A DNA stretch of 64,000 nt from Escherichia whittamii (GTDB lineage Bacteria > Pseudomonadota > Gammaproteobacteria > Enterobacterales > Enterobacteriaceae), in contig NZ_JACSQI010000001.1 in the NCBI RefSeq assembly GCF_014836715.1, positions 308,132 through 372,131 of the forward strand, given 5' to 3'. The position numbers were made by a program, and so were the translations under genes. This document shows positions 10,834 to 21,562 of the stretch, piece after piece. Positions within the stretch are counted from its first letter, which is position 1; each line of letters begins with the position of its first letter. The notes beneath the pieces are model-generated. The model made no database searches and was not told the DNA's origin. It worked only from the letters and a program-made list of their open reading frames with translations.

Positions 10834-12114
10834 ATGAATAAACTCATTGAACTCAGACGAGCCAAAATGTTGGCGCTCTCTTTGCTGCTTATCGCCGCGG
10901 CTACCTTTGTCGTTACGCTGTTTTTGCCGCCCAATTTTTGGGTGAGCGGCGTGAAGGCGATTGCCGAAGCAGCGATGGTCGGCGCGCTGGCGGACTGGTT
11001 TGCGGTGGTGGCGCTATTTCGCCGTGTGCCGATTCCGATTATTTCTCGTCATACGGCGATTATTCCGCGTAATAAAGACCGGATTGGCGAAAATCTCGGC
11101 CAGTTCGTACAGGAAAAATTTCTCGATACCCAGTCGCTGGTGGCATTAATTCGGCGTCACGAACCAGCGTTGTTAATTGGTAACTGGTTCAGCCAGCCGG
11201 AGAACGCCGCCCGCGTGGGTCAGCATCTGTTGCAGATCATGAGCGGTTTTCTCGAATTAACTGATGATGCGCGTATTCAGCGCCTGCTTAAGCGCGCGGT
11301 GCATAAGGCGATCGATAAAGTGGATCTTTCCGGCACCAGTGCGCTGATGCTGGAAAGCATGACCAAAAACGATCGTCATCAGGTGCTGCTCGATACGTTA
11401 ATCGCACAACTGATCGCCCTGCTCCAGCGCGACAAATCGCGCAAATTTATCGCCCAACAGATTGTGCGCTGGCTGGAGAGTGAGCATCCACTGAAAGCGA
11501 AAATCTTACCTACCGAATGGCTGGGCGAACATAGCGCGGAGTTGGTTTCTGACGCCGTGAATTCTTTGCTTGATGATATCAGCCGCGATCGCGCGCATCA
11601 GATCCGCCATGCTTTTGATCGCGCTACCTTCGCGCTGATCGAGAAACTGAAAAACGATCCCGAAATGGCAGCGCGAGCCGACAATATCAAAGCGTATCTG
11701 AAAGAAGATGAAGCTTTTAACCGCTATCTCGGTGAATTGTGGGGAGATTTGCGGGAGTGGTTGAAAGTGGATATCAACAGCGAAGATTCTCGCGTGAAGG
11801 AACGCATCGCGCGAGCAGGACAGTGGTTTGGCGAGACGTTAATTGCCGATGATGCCCTGCGTGCCTCGTTAAATGGTCATCTGGAACAGGCCGCTCACCG
11901 CGTCGCGCCAGAGTTTTCGGCATTCCTGACTCGCCATATTAGCGATACGGTAAAAAGTTGGGACGCGCGGGATATGTCCCGGCAAATCGAGTTAAATATC
12001 GGCAAAGATCTCCAGTTTATCCGCGTTAACGGCACGCTGGTCGGCGGTTGTATTGGGCTGATATTGTATCTTTTATCGCAAATTCCGACCTTGTTATCCC
12101 TCGGCAACTTTTAG
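10834..12114 (+). CDS. yjiN: DUF445 family membrane protein YjiN
   Basis: A 426-residue protein starting at [13 protein letters not shown], the K-12 length. The frame is open further upstream, but the ATG at 10834 is where family similarity begins. It has an N-terminal hydrophobic segment (about residues 12-34), the conserved [13 protein letters not shown] motif that defines DUF445, a long helical middle, and a C-terminal membrane anchor near residues 400-422. Function is unknown. In K-12 mdtM lies between yjiN and rpnD; here only about 185 bases separate them. Confidence 0.92.
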   Translation: MNKLIELRRAKMLALSLLLIAAATFVVTLFLPPNFWVSGVKAIAEAAMVGALADWFAVVALFRRVPIPIISRHTAIIPRNKDRIGENLGQFVQEKFLDTQSLVALIRRHEPALLIGNWFSQPENAARVGQHLLQIMSGFLELTDDARIQRLLKRAVHKAIDKVDLSGTSALMLESMTKNDRHQVLLDTLIAQLIALLQRDKSRKFIAQQIVRWLESEHPLKAKILPTEWLGEHSAELVSDAVNSLLDDISRDRAHQIRHAFDRATFALIEKLKNDPEMAARADNIKAYLKEDEAFNRYLGELWGDLREWLKVDINSEDSRVKERIARAGQWFGETLIADDALRASLNGHLEQAAHRVAPEFSAFLTRHISDTVKSWDARDMSRQIELNIGKDLQFIRVNGTLVGGCIGLILYLLSQIPTLLSLGNF

Positions 12115-12218
12115 AAAACGATGATAAAAGCTAAATGACTAACCGCGAGAGAGAACAAATAAAGCACACTTAAATCATGGTGATAATGCGGTCTTTTTCA
12201 TTGTCTCCCGTGCACGGG

Positions 12219-12400
12219 GAAGCACTTGTCACCGCTCTACCCGCCAGTTTCGAGCAGTTCTCCGAAGCGCGGCATTCCGCTGGTTGGCACTGACTGCACG
12301 TTTATGTCGCAGAAGATGCTAGCGGCCTCCGGTGCGGTTGCTCCACCTTAGCTGAAACTATCGAAGAAGCGGAGAAAGAGCCTGCGCAATCTTTGTCATT
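12219..12400 (+). pseudogene. yjiM: yjiM remnant
   Basis: Two blocks read as the N-terminus of YjiM, a 2-hydroxyacyl-CoA dehydratase-like protein. 12222-12272 reads LVTALPASFEQFSEAR; in another frame there follows GIPLVGTDCTFMSQ and then ETIEEAEKE. Compared with my recall of K-12 YjiM the segment joining the blocks is deleted, the frame is broken and everything after about residue 75 is missing. yjiL is gone as well. The rest of the 12115-12555 gap holds nothing else I can identify. Confidence 0.7.
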
Positions 12401-12414
12401 GCGCAACGAACTGA

Positions 12415-13416
<1,002 letters not shown>

Positions 13417-13483
13417 CAGGCTGGCATGTTTCACTTTTTTGTTATTAACTTGTTAACAACAAAAAATACAAACAAGGTTAAAC

Positions 13484-14662
13484 ATGCCCCCGTCCTCGCA
13501 TCCCGTAGAACGCTTTTCTTTCAGCACCGCGCTTTTCGGGATGCTGGTTCTGACCTTAGGGATGGGATTAGGTCGCTTCCTTTATACGCCTATGTTGCCC
13601 GTCATGATGGCGGAAGGGGCATTTTCATTTAGCCAGCTCTCGTGGATTGCCAGCGGCAACTACGCGGGGTATCTGACTGGCAGTCTGCTATTTTCATTTG
13701 GCGCATTTCACCAGCCGTCGCGCCTGCGCCCATTTCTGTTGGCTTCTGCCCTGGCGAGCGGATTGTTGATCCTCGCAATGGCATGGTCGCCGTCGTTTAT
13801 TCTGGTGTTATTGATTCGCTTCCTGGCGGGTGTCGCCAGCGCCGGAATGCTGATTTTTGGTTCGACGCTGATTATGCAGCACACCCGCCATCCCTTTGTG
13901 CTGGCTGCTCTGTTTTCTGGCGTTGGTATTGGCATCGCGCTGGGCAATGAATATGTACTGACGGGCCTGCATTTTGCCCTCTCCTCGCAAACGTTATGGC
14001 AAGGCGCCGGGGCGCTTTCTGGCATGATGCTGATTGCACTTGCGCTTTTAATGCCCTCGAAAAAACACACCATCGCGCCAGCGCCATTGGCAAAAGCGGA
14101 GCAACAGATAATGAGCTGGTGGTTACTGGCTATTCTGTACGGCCTGGCGGGATTTGGTTATATCATCGTCGCGACTTACCTGCCGCTCATGGCAAATGAT
14201 GCAGGCTCACCATTGTTAACCGCTCATCTCTGGACGTTAGTCGGCTTATCAATTGTGCCTGGCTGCTTTGGCTGGCTATGGGCAGCAAAACGCTGGGGGG
14301 CTTTGCCCTGCCTGACGGCGAATTTACTGGTGCAGGCTATCTGTGTACTGCTTACTCTCGCCAGCGACTCTCCTCTCTTGCTTATCATCAGTAGTATTGG
14401 TTTTGGCGGCACCTTTATGGGTACGACCTCTCTGGTGATGACCATCGCCCGCCAACTGAGCGTACCAGGAAATCTCAATCTTTTAGGCTTTGTGACGCTC
14501 ATTTACGGCATTGGGCAAATTCTGGGCCCGGCGCTAACCAGTATGCTCGGCAATGGAACATCGGCGCTTGCCAGCGCCACTCTTTGCGGCGCAGCGGCGT
14601 TGTTTATTGCCGCGCTGATCAGCACAGTGCAATTATTCAAGCTGCAAGTGGTCGCTTCATAA
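13484..14662 (+). CDS. yjiJ: MFS transporter YjiJ
   Basis: A 392-residue, highly hydrophobic protein with about 12 membrane segments and the YbfB/YjiJ-type MFS pattern: [17 protein letters not shown] in the first helix region and [14 protein letters not shown] near the C-terminal half. The substrate is unknown. Length equals K-12. Downstream 14663-14876 lacks the kptA gene found next to it in K-12 and shows only a small hairpin at about 14745-14763. Confidence 0.9.
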   Translation: MPPSSHPVERFSFSTALFGMLVLTLGMGLGRFLYTPMLPVMMAEGAFSFSQLSWIASGNYAGYLTGSLLFSFGAFHQPSRLRPFLLASALASGLLILAMAWSPSFILVLLIRFLAGVASAGMLIFGSTLIMQHTRHPFVLAALFSGVGIGIALGNEYVLTGLHFALSSQTLWQGAGALSGMMLIALALLMPSKKHTIAPAPLAKAEQQIMSWWLLAILYGLAGFGYIIVATYLPLMANDAGSPLLTAHLWTLVGLSIVPGCFGWLWAAKRWGALPCLTANLLVQAICVLLTLASDSPLLLIISSIGFGGTFMGTTSLVMTIARQLSVPGNLNLLGFVTLIYGIGQILGPALTSMLGNGTSALASATLCGAAALFIAALISTVQLFKLQVVAS

Positions 14663-14876
14663 GGGCAATTTCCCTTACCACTCAAGAAACTCAACCGCAA
14701 CCGTTGATGTCAGCCAGACCCCGTTTTCCGCTTGCCATTTTCCACTATGCAAAAAACGCATAGCCAGAAACATACTTGCATTTTCCCCATACCCACATGA
14801 CTGATAAGGTTTTTCAGCTCCAGGAATTTTCCTGGTAGCCGCAACACACATACACAAAAAAACAATGGGGATTGTT

Positions 14877-15559
14877 ATGACACAACAAGGGGATGCTGTA
14901 GCTGGGGAGCTGGCGACAGAAAAAGTGGGTATTAAAGGGTATCTGGCCTTTTTTCTCACGATTATCTTTTTTCCGGAGTTTTTTCCGGAACAGACGGTTG
15001 GTGGCGTGTTTTTGATTTTTCCGTTCTGAACGGATCGTTTGGGCAACTGCCTGGTGCGAATGGCGCGACCACCTCGTTTCGCGGCGCAGGTGGCGCAGGG
15101 GCTAAAGATGGCTTTCTCTTCGCGCTGGAACTGGCACCGTCAGTGATTCTCTCGCTGGGGATTATCTCAATTACCGATGGTCTTGGCGGATTGCGCGCCG
15201 CGCAGCAGCTAATGACGCCCGTGCTAAAACCGTTGTTGGGCATTCCAGGTATCTGTTCACTGGCGCTAATCGCCAACCTGCAAAACACCGATGCCGCCGC
15301 GGGTATGACCAAAGAGCTGGCACAGGAAGGGGAAATTACCGAGCGCGATAAAGTGATTTTTGCCGCTTATCAAACCAGCGGTAGCGCCATCATCACCAAC
15401 TATTTCTCTTCCGGCGTCGCTGTGTTTGCCTTTCTGGGGACGTCCGTAATCGTACCTTTAGCTGTCATCCTGGTGTTTAAATTTGTCGGTGCCAACATTT
15501 TGCGCGTCTGGCTTAACTTCGAAGAACGTCGCAACCCAACGCAAGGAGCGCAAGCATGA
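14877..15559 (+). pseudogene. yjiH: yjiH, frameshifted in a poly-T tract
   Basis: YjiH is a nucleoside-recognition (Gate) domain membrane protein that pairs with YjiG. The N-terminus is readable from ATG 14877 (MTQQGDAVAGELATEK), but at the run of six T at 14967-14972 the frame shifts, giving a stop at about 15027. The second part continues in another frame through LAPSVILSLGIISITDGLGG to the stop at 15557-15559. One extra T would restore the continuous 227-residue protein of K-12, so this is a one-base deletion in a homopolymer. It could be a real mutation, a phase-variable tract or a sequencing error. The gene overlaps yjiG by four bases. Confidence 0.85.
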
Positions 15560-16017
15560 CAACTCAGGTCCGCAAAAATGTCATGGATATGTTTATCGAT
15601 GGCGCACGCCGTGGCTTTACTATCGCCACCACCAACCTGCTGCCGAACGTGGTGATGGCGTTTGTCATCATTCAGGCACTGAAAATTACTGGTCTGCTCG
15701 ACTGGGTGGGACATATCTGTGAACCGGTAATGGCACTGTGGGGATTGCCCGGTGAAGCGGCAACCGTCCTTTTAGCCGCATTAATGAGTATGGGCGGCGC
15801 AGTCGGCGTTGCCGCCAGCCTGGCGACCGCTGGCGCATTAACCGGCCACGATGTCACTGTATTACTACCCGCGATGTATTTAATGGGCAACCCGGTGCAA
15901 AATGTCGGTCGCTGCCTGGGGACAGCCGAAGTGAATGCCAAATATTACCCGCATATCATTACGGTCTGCGTGATTAACGCACTGCTGTCGATCTGGGTTA
16001 TGCAGCTTATTGTTTAA
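15556..16017 (+). CDS. yjiG: Gate-domain membrane protein YjiG (SpmB-like)
   Basis: 153 residues, K-12 length, with about four membrane segments. It carries the nucleoside-recognition/Gate domain seen in SpmB-like proteins: the PNVVMAFVIIQALKITGLL opening and the conserved GGAVGVAASLATAG and GNPVQNVGR segments. It is translationally coupled to yjiH by an ATGA overlap and is followed 12 bases later by iadA, so yjiH-yjiG-iadA looks like an operon. A transport role linked to isoaspartyl dipeptides is plausible from context only. Loss of yjiH may leave YjiG without its partner. Confidence 0.9.
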   Translation: MTTQVRKNVMDMFIDGARRGFTIATTNLLPNVVMAFVIIQALKITGLLDWVGHICEPVMALWGLPGEAATVLLAALMSMGGAVGVAASLATAGALTGHDVTVLLPAMYLMGNPVQNVGRCLGTAEVNAKYYPHIITVCVINALLSIWVMQLIV

Positions 16018-16029
16018 CAAGGAGTTACC

Positions 16030-17202
16030 ATGATTGATTATTCCGCAGCCGGTTTTACCCTGCTGCAGGGAGCGCATTTGTACGCGCCCGAAGATCGGGG
16101 AATTTGCGATGTCCTCGTCGCTAACGGCAAGATTATCGCCGTTGCCAGCAACATCCCTTCCGACATCGTACCGGACTGCACGGTTGTCGATCTCAGCGGG
16201 CAGATCCTCTGCCCAGGTTTTATTGATCAACACGTCCATTTAATTGGCGGCGGCGGCGAAGCTGGCCCTACCACACGTACGCCGGAAGTGGCATTAAGTC
16301 GTCTGACAGAAGCAGGCGTCACGTCAGTGGTTGGTCTGCTCGGCACTGACTCTATCTCTCGCCACCCGGAATCCTTACTCGCCAAAACTCGTGCACTCAA
16401 TGAAGAAGGCATCAGCGCCTGGATGCTGACCGGTGCTTATCATGTGCCTTCCCGCACCATTACTGGTTCGGTGGAAAAAGATGTGGCGATTATCGATCGC
16501 GTGATTGGCGTGAAATGTGCCATCTCAGACCACCGTTCGGCCGCGCCGGATGTTTATCATCTGGCCAATATGGCGGCGGAATCCCGCGTTGGGGGGTTGC
16601 TTGGCGGTAAGCCTGGCGTCACCGTGTTCCACATGGGCGACAGCAAAAAGGCGTTACAGCCGATCTATGACCTCCTTGAGAACTGCGATGTGCCTATCAG
16701 CAAATTGCTGCCGACCCACGTTAACCGCAATGTACCTTTGTTTGAACAGGCGCTGGAGTTCGCGCGCAAAGGCGGCACCATCGATATCACCAGCAGCATT
16801 GACGAACCGGTCGCCCCTGCCGAAGGTATTGCCCGCGCCGTTCAGGCGGGTATTCCACTGGCTCGCGTCACCCTTAGCTCCGACGGCAACGGCAGTCAGC
16901 CGTTCTTTGACGACGAAGGGAATTTAACGCATATCGGCGTTGCGGGTTTTGAGACGTTGCTGGAAACCGTGCAAGTGTTGGTCAAAGACTATAACTTCAG
17001 CCTTAGCGATGCCCTGCGTCCACTCACCAGCAGCGTCGCTGGTTTTCTCAACCTGACCGGTAAAGGCGAAATTCTGCCGGGTAACGATGCGGACCTGTTA
17101 GTCATGACGCCGGAACTACACATTGAACAGGTATACGCTCGCGGCAAACTGATGGTTAAAAACGGCAAAGCCTGCGTGAAAGGAACGTTCGAAACTGCAT
17201 AA
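16030..17202 (+). CDS. iadA: Isoaspartyl dipeptidase
   Basis: A 390-residue amidohydrolase that hydrolyses beta-aspartyl dipeptides arising from damaged proteins. Metal ligands are in the expected places: H68 and H70 in DQHVHLIGGGGE, the carbamylated lysine K162 in GVKCAISDHR, and later His/Asp ligands in VFHMGDS, LLPTHVNR and LSSDGNG. AAGGAG lies seven bases before the ATG. It is the last gene of the yjiHG-iadA cluster and is followed by hypT. Confidence 0.95.
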   Translation: MIDYSAAGFTLLQGAHLYAPEDRGICDVLVANGKIIAVASNIPSDIVPDCTVVDLSGQILCPGFIDQHVHLIGGGGEAGPTTRTPEVALSRLTEAGVTSVVGLLGTDSISRHPESLLAKTRALNEEGISAWMLTGAYHVPSRTITGSVEKDVAIIDRVIGVKCAISDHRSAAPDVYHLANMAAESRVGGLLGGKPGVTVFHMGDSKKALQPIYDLLENCDVPISKLLPTHVNRNVPLFEQALEFARKGGTIDITSSIDEPVAPAEGIARAVQAGIPLARVTLSSDGNGSQPFFDDEGNLTHIGVAGFETLLETVQVLVKDYNFSLSDALRPLTSSVAGFLNLTGKGEILPGNDADLLVMTPELHIEQVYARGKLMVKNGKACVKGTFETA

Positions 17203-17266
17203 GCGGTTGTCAGCCGCCCGAATGGACGTAGAATGCCCGCAACGGCGGCTGACAGAGTAAAACGCA

Positions 17267-18178
17267 ATGGATGACAGTGGTGCGGTCTTGCATAATATTG
17301 AAACCAAATGGCTTTATGATTTTCTGACCCTGGAAAAATGCCGTAATTTCTCCCAGGCAGCAGTCAGCCGCAACGTCTCACAACCGGCATTCAGCCGCCG
17401 AATACGCGCGCTGGAACAGGCGGTTGGCGTTGAGTTGTTCAATCGTCAGGTAACGCCGCTACAACTCTCGGAACAAGGGAAAATCTTCCATTCGCAAATC
17501 CGCCATCTGTTGCAGCAGTTAGAGAGCAACCTCGCAGAACTTCGTGGCGGCAGCGATTATGCGCAACGTAAAATCAAGATTGCCGCCGCACACTCCCTTT
17601 CCCTCAGTCTGTTACCGTCCATTATCAGCCAGATGCCACCGCTCTTTACCTGGGCGATTGAAGCCATTGATGTCGACGAAGCGGTTGATAAGCTGCGCGA
17701 AGGGCAAAGTGACTGTATTTTTTCCTTTCACGACGAAGACTTACTGGAAGCGCCATTCGACTACATTCGGCTGTTTGAATCACGACTGTTCCCCGTCTGC
17801 GCCGTTAACGAACGGGGGGAAGCGCTTTTTAACCTCGCACAGCCGCACTTTCCTCTGCTCAACTACAGCCGCAACTCTTACATGGGGCGATTGATTAACC
17901 GTACCCTGACGCGCCACTGCGAGTTAAGTTTCAGCACCTTTTTCGTGTCTTCAATGAGCGAGTTATTAAAGCAGGTTGCCCTGGACGGTTGTGGGATTGC
18001 CTGGCTACCGGAGTACGCAATACAACAAGAAATTCGCGGCGGGCAGCTCATTGTCCTGAATCGGGACGAATTAGTTATCCCGATTCAGGCCTACGCATAC
18101 CGGATGAACACACGGATGAATCCCGTTGCAGAGCGTTTCTGGCGTGAACTACGCGAACTAAAGATTGAACCTGGCTGA
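17267..18178 (+). CDS. hypT: Hypochlorite-responsive LysR-type regulator HypT
   Basis: A 303-residue LysR protein (also called YjiE/QseD) with an N-terminal helix-turn-helix ([28 protein letters not shown], residues 25-55) and a periplasmic-binding-protein-like effector domain. The three methionines known to be oxidised for activation by HOCl, M123, M206 and M230, are all present at those positions. Its end overlaps the end of iraD on the other strand by 21 bases, so the two transcripts are convergent and overlapping. Confidence 0.93.
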   Translation: MDDSGAVLHNIETKWLYDFLTLEKCRNFSQAAVSRNVSQPAFSRRIRALEQAVGVELFNRQVTPLQLSEQGKIFHSQIRHLLQQLESNLAELRGGSDYAQRKIKIAAAHSLSLSLLPSIISQMPPLFTWAIEAIDVDEAVDKLREGQSDCIFSFHDEDLLEAPFDYIRLFESRLFPVCAVNERGEALFNLAQPHFPLLNYSRNSYMGRLINRTLTRHCELSFSTFFVSSMSELLKQVALDGCGIAWLPEYAIQQEIRGGQLIVLNRDELVIPIQAYAYRMNTRMNPVAERFWRELRELKIEPG

Positions 18179-18562
18179 AACTCCCGGTATTGAACTGTGC
18201 CAGCTCCCCTTCTGCCAGACCAGGTCAAATGTGAGCGGCTCATCATCGTGGTACAGCATCATCTCCAGACTAATGGCCAACTCGTGGCAATAGACTTCTT
18301 TCAGGTTGACCTGCAATGCCGCAATACGTGGTTCATGAAATAAAAGCGCAGAACGTAACTGACGGCAATACCAACTCTGGAGAAGCTTGTCGCTCTGATT
18401 ATTCCCTTGCCACTCAGGCATGCCTGAAACAAGTAATGTTGGTAGCGGTGAATGGGGAGAACTAAAAAGTTGAAAGAGATCCCGGCATACGGAATCACGC
18501 AGCGATAACGTATTGTTCCCTGTACTTTCAGGTAATAGCGTCTGAACTGATTGGCGCATCAT
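18158..18562 (-). CDS. iraD: Anti-adaptor IraD, sigma-S stabiliser
   Basis: About 134 residues from the ATG at 18562 ([13 protein letters not shown]). IraD binds RssB and blocks delivery of RpoS to ClpXP, notably after DNA damage. The middle ([54 protein letters not shown]) matches K-12 closely as I recall it, while the N- and C-termini diverge and the C-terminus is a few residues longer. The ATG overlaps the TGA of the leader frame idlP, giving translational coupling. An in-frame ATG at 18571 is inside idlP and lacks its own ribosome site. Confidence 0.88.
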   Translation of the reverse strand: MMRQSVQTLLPESTGNNTLSLRDSVCRDLFQLFSSPHSPLPTLLVSGMPEWQGNNQSDKLLQSWYCRQLRSALLFHEPRIAALQVNLKEVYCHELAISLEMMLYHDDEPLTFDLVWQKGSWHSSIPGVSARFNL

Positions 18563-18648
18563 TTTGCGCACTCCTGACGTTTAGTGGCATCTGTATCCTG
18601 CCCTGGCTGCTGGACACCACTGGGTTGATGCTCATATTCCATAATCAT
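18559..18648 (-). CDS. idlP: iraD leader peptide IdlP
   Basis: A 29-codon frame starting [11 protein letters not shown] and ending CAK, with AAAGGA directly before the start and its TGA overlapping the iraD ATG (ATGATG context). In K-12 a leader frame of this kind couples iraD translation to CsrA-controlled initiation; the position, length and overlap here match. The GGA within its ribosome site is compatible with CsrA binding. A start at 18642 is also possible. Confidence 0.75.
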   Translation of the reverse strand: MIMEYEHQPSGVQQPGQDTDATKRQECAK

Positions 18649-18979
18649 TCCTTTATGCTCATTGCGTCCCTGGCACTTTCATAAGGGATTTATAAGATCC
18701 GCCAAAGATAAAACACTGGACTGAAAAGAATATCCACTGACTTTTTATTTAAAAAGGTGTCATTTGACAAAAGTCATTAAACATAACGGAAATACGTTAA
18801 CATATTCTGATTATTCCGAATAATTTCTCAGCGTTAAACTGATATATAATTATTCCAAAATAATATATCGTACGTAATTATTGAATTACGCATAATATAT
18901 TCTGCAGAACATAATTAATTATTCGGGGAACATAGACAGTGCAAAGCGGTTCAACTTTGCACCAGAGATGAGGGATTGA
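18649..18979. other. AT-rich intergenic region between iraD and uxuR
   Basis: About 330 bases. K-12 carries yjiC here, which is absent. The half near 18720-18920 is strongly AT-rich with repeated attatt-type half-palindromes (attattccgaataat at about 18810) and presumably holds the iraD promoter on the minus strand. No gene is visible. Confidence 0.5.
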
Positions 18980-19753
18980 TCAGGCGTCCACTTTATCCAA
19001 CGGCCACGAGTCAAACAGATAACCATCGAAATAGATGTCATCAACGTTAGAGAACTCCAGCAAGCGCTGTTTCACATTCTCCAGATGCTGCCACATCGCC
19101 AGTTTTGCTGCGCGGGCATCTTTCTTGATTAACGCAGCCAGGATCTGCTTGTGATCGTCCAACCACTCTTTGCGGTATAAGCTGTCATCCAGATGGCTAT
19201 GTAACTGGATCCACATAGGGTTGTTTTCACGCCACTCCCAGGACTGACGGAACAACTCTACCAGCATGCTGTTATGCGTGGCTTCGGCAATAGCGAGGTG
19301 GAACTGCATGTCGCCGCTTTCGCTACTGCCCGGCGCACTGGAGGCCAGTTCACGCTCTTCCAGTTGCAATGCCTGACGCATTTTAACGATGTCTTCACGG
19401 GTGGCCTGCAAAGCGGCAAACTCGGCGATGTTACTTTCCAGCAACTGGCGCGCCTGTAACAGTTCAAAAGGACCGGCGTCATTGCAGACGTTGGCCTCTG
19501 CGCTGTCTGCATTGTGGCTGGGTAAATTGTCGAGAACATAAATACCGGCACCACGTCGTACTTCTACCAGCCCTTTGATCTCCAGCATGATCAGCGCCTC
19601 ACGGACCACCGTGCGGGTGACATCCAGCATTTCTGCGATTTCGCGCTCCGGCGGCAGCCGTTCGCCAGGATTATACGGCGTCTTAAGGATCAGATCGCGG
19701 ATCATCGCCCCAACTTCCTGGTAAGGTCTTTGCGCAGAGGTGGCAGATTTCAT
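18980..19753 (-). CDS. uxuR: Transcriptional repressor UxuR
   Basis: A 257-residue FadR-subfamily GntR regulator. The N-terminal winged helix-turn-helix reads GERLPPEREIAEMLDVTRTVVREAL (about residues 30-55), followed by an all-helical FCD effector domain with metal/ligand-type residues in MQFHLAIAEATHN. UxuR represses uxuAB in response to hexuronate intermediates such as fructuronate. It lies downstream of uxuB in the same orientation but is separated by a terminator and REP units, so it has its own transcription. Confidence 0.94.
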   Translation of the reverse strand: MKSATSAQRPYQEVGAMIRDLILKTPYNPGERLPPEREIAEMLDVTRTVVREALIMLEIKGLVEVRRGAGIYVLDNLPSHNADSAEANVCNDAGPFELLQARQLLESNIAEFAALQATREDIVKMRQALQLEERELASSAPGSSESGDMQFHLAIAEATHNSMLVELFRQSWEWRENNPMWIQLHSHLDDSLYRKEWLDDHKQILAALIKKDARAAKLAMWQHLENVKQRLLEFSNVDDIYFDGYLFDSWPLDKVDA

Positions 19754-19787
19754 GATGTTGTGTCCGTTAGATGCGATTAATCAAATT

Positions 19788-19893
19788 ATTGCCGAATGCA
19801 GCGTGAACGCCTTATTCGGCCTACAAAGAGTGCGTATTCAATAAATTGCGATTGATCCGTAGGCCCGATAAGCTTGTTTATCGGGCAATTTTA
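19788..19893. repeat. Pair of REP-like units between uxuB and uxuR
   Basis: Two facing palindromic units: gaatgcagcgtgaacgccttattcgg at about 19793-19818 and gtaggcccgataagc...tatcgggc at 19859-19887. They are slightly degenerate relative to the BIMEs elsewhere in the window. Confidence 0.7.
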
Positions 19894-19953
19894 CGTTGAC
19901 CGTTAATTTCAAACTATACCATTAGCACTGGAAGTTGGCACGTACAGGTGGGC

Positions 19954-19997
19954 AAAAAACGAAAACTGGTCAACCAAATATGTTTTTGATTGACCAG
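19954..19997 (-). terminator. Rho-independent terminator of uxuAB
   Basis: Read on the minus strand, an 8-base perfect stem CTGGTCAA/TTGACCAG (19990-19997 and 19966-19973) with an imperfect inner extension is followed by TTTTCGTTTTTT. It lies just after the uxuB stop. Confidence 0.8.
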
Positions 19998-20021
19998 AAT
20001 GTCTGTAGGGTAATCAGTCAG

Positions 20022-21482
20022 TTACAGTGCAGCCACACACTCACGCGCGCCGCGCTCGCACAGTTGCTGATAAGCCGCAGTCACCGCGCCCACAAAGTCT
20101 GCATTTTGCGGCAGATCATCGGCAAAAATACCACTCAAGCCCAGTAGCGCTTTCACGCGTTCTGCGCCCTGATACTGCGCGTTGATCTTCTGGAACTCGG
20201 CCAGCATCGGGTCTACCACGTCGATAGCGTTACCTTGCTCATCCACGCCCTGGGTGTAACGCATCCAGCCCGCTACGCCAAGCGCCAGGTGACGCCAGCT
20301 ACCGCCGTTTTGCAGGTGCAGACGCACCGGGTCCAGCAGACGTTGCGGTAACTTCTGGCTGCCGTCCATCGCAATCTGCCAGGTACGGTGACGCAGAGAC
20401 GGGTTGCTAAAACGCTCGATCAGCAGCGTCGCATAGGCGTTCAGGTCAGTCCCTTCCGGCATTGACAGCGTTGGCGCTTGTTCCTGCATCATCAGGGCAA
20501 AGGCTGCTTTGCGATAATCCGGGTTAGTCATGGTGTCGGCGATAGTTTCATAGCCGCCGAGATAACCGAGGTACGCCAGGAAGGAGTGGCTGCCGTTAAG
20601 CATACGCAGTTTCATCATTTCGAACGGTACAACATCCGCAACGAACTGCGCGCCGACTTTATCCCAGTCCGGACGACCATTAACGAAGTTATCTTCAATG
20701 ACCCACTGACGGAACGGTTCGCAGGCAATGGCGCACGGGTCATAAACGCCCAGCTGGTCAGCAATTTCTTGCAACGTTTCTGGGGTAGCTGCCGGAACGA
20801 TACGGTCAACCATGGTGCATGGGAAGGTGACGTTCTCTTCGATCCATGACGCCAGCTGCGGGTCACGCGCCTGAGCCAGCCCCAGAACGGCAACTTTCGC
20901 CACATGACCATTTTCACGTACGTTGTCGCAGGACATCACCGTGAACGCTTTCAGCCCTTTTTCACGACGCAGACGCAGGGCTTCTACGATGTAACCAATC
21001 GCGGATTTCGGCGCGGTCGGGTTTTCCAGATCGTGTTTGATCAGCGGATTGTTAAGATCCAGCTGACCACTTGCCGCATCGGCGCAGTAACCTTTTTCCG
21101 TGACCGTCAGAGAGACAATCGCCGTCTGAGGACGCGCCATCGCGTTGAGAATACCTTCGCAACCGTCGATTTCCGGATGCAGGGCTTCTTTCATCGAACC
21201 AATAATTTTCAGCTCGGTGCTTTCTGCGCCTTTTTCCGCCACGGTGTACAGCAGTTGCTGTTTTTTCAGGTTTTCGATCAGCACGCGGTCGTTGCCTGGC
21301 ATCAGGTTAACTTCGCAGATGCCCCAGTCGCTGTCGGTACTTTCCAGCAGATGATGGGTGTACAGCGCCTGGTGCGCGCGGTGAAACGCCCCGCAACCGA
21401 GATGCACAATGCGTGATTCCAGACGAGAATGATCCCATGACGGGCGGGCAACCGGCAGATTGCTGTCAACAATAGTAGTCAT
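20022..21482 (-). CDS. uxuB: Fructuronate reductase (D-mannonate oxidoreductase)
   Basis: A 486-residue enzyme of the mannitol dehydrogenase/polyol-specific long-chain dehydrogenase family; it interconverts D-fructuronate and D-mannonate with NAD(H). The nucleotide-binding loop appears as HLGCGAFHRAHQALY near residues 28-42, and the family motif KLRMLNGSHSFLAYLG with its catalytic-region lysine near residue 290. It is the second gene of uxuAB, 80 bases after uxuA, and ends at a terminator. Confidence 0.95.
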   Translation of the reverse strand: MTTIVDSNLPVARPSWDHSRLESRIVHLGCGAFHRAHQALYTHHLLESTDSDWGICEVNLMPGNDRVLIENLKKQQLLYTVAEKGAESTELKIIGSMKEALHPEIDGCEGILNAMARPQTAIVSLTVTEKGYCADAASGQLDLNNPLIKHDLENPTAPKSAIGYIVEALRLRREKGLKAFTVMSCDNVRENGHVAKVAVLGLAQARDPQLASWIEENVTFPCTMVDRIVPAATPETLQEIADQLGVYDPCAIACEPFRQWVIEDNFVNGRPDWDKVGAQFVADVVPFEMMKLRMLNGSHSFLAYLGYLGGYETIADTMTNPDYRKAAFALMMQEQAPTLSMPEGTDLNAYATLLIERFSNPSLRHRTWQIAMDGSQKLPQRLLDPVRLHLQNGGSWRHLALGVAGWMRYTQGVDEQGNAIDVVDPMLAEFQKINAQYQGAERVKALLGLSGIFADDLPQNADFVGAVTAAYQQLCERGARECVAAL

Positions 21483-21562
21483 CGTAAACTCCAGAATCCG
21501 TCTTCAAAGAGTGACGGCAAGGAAGAAGGAACCGGCACGGCGCGCAGCCATGCCGGTGGATA

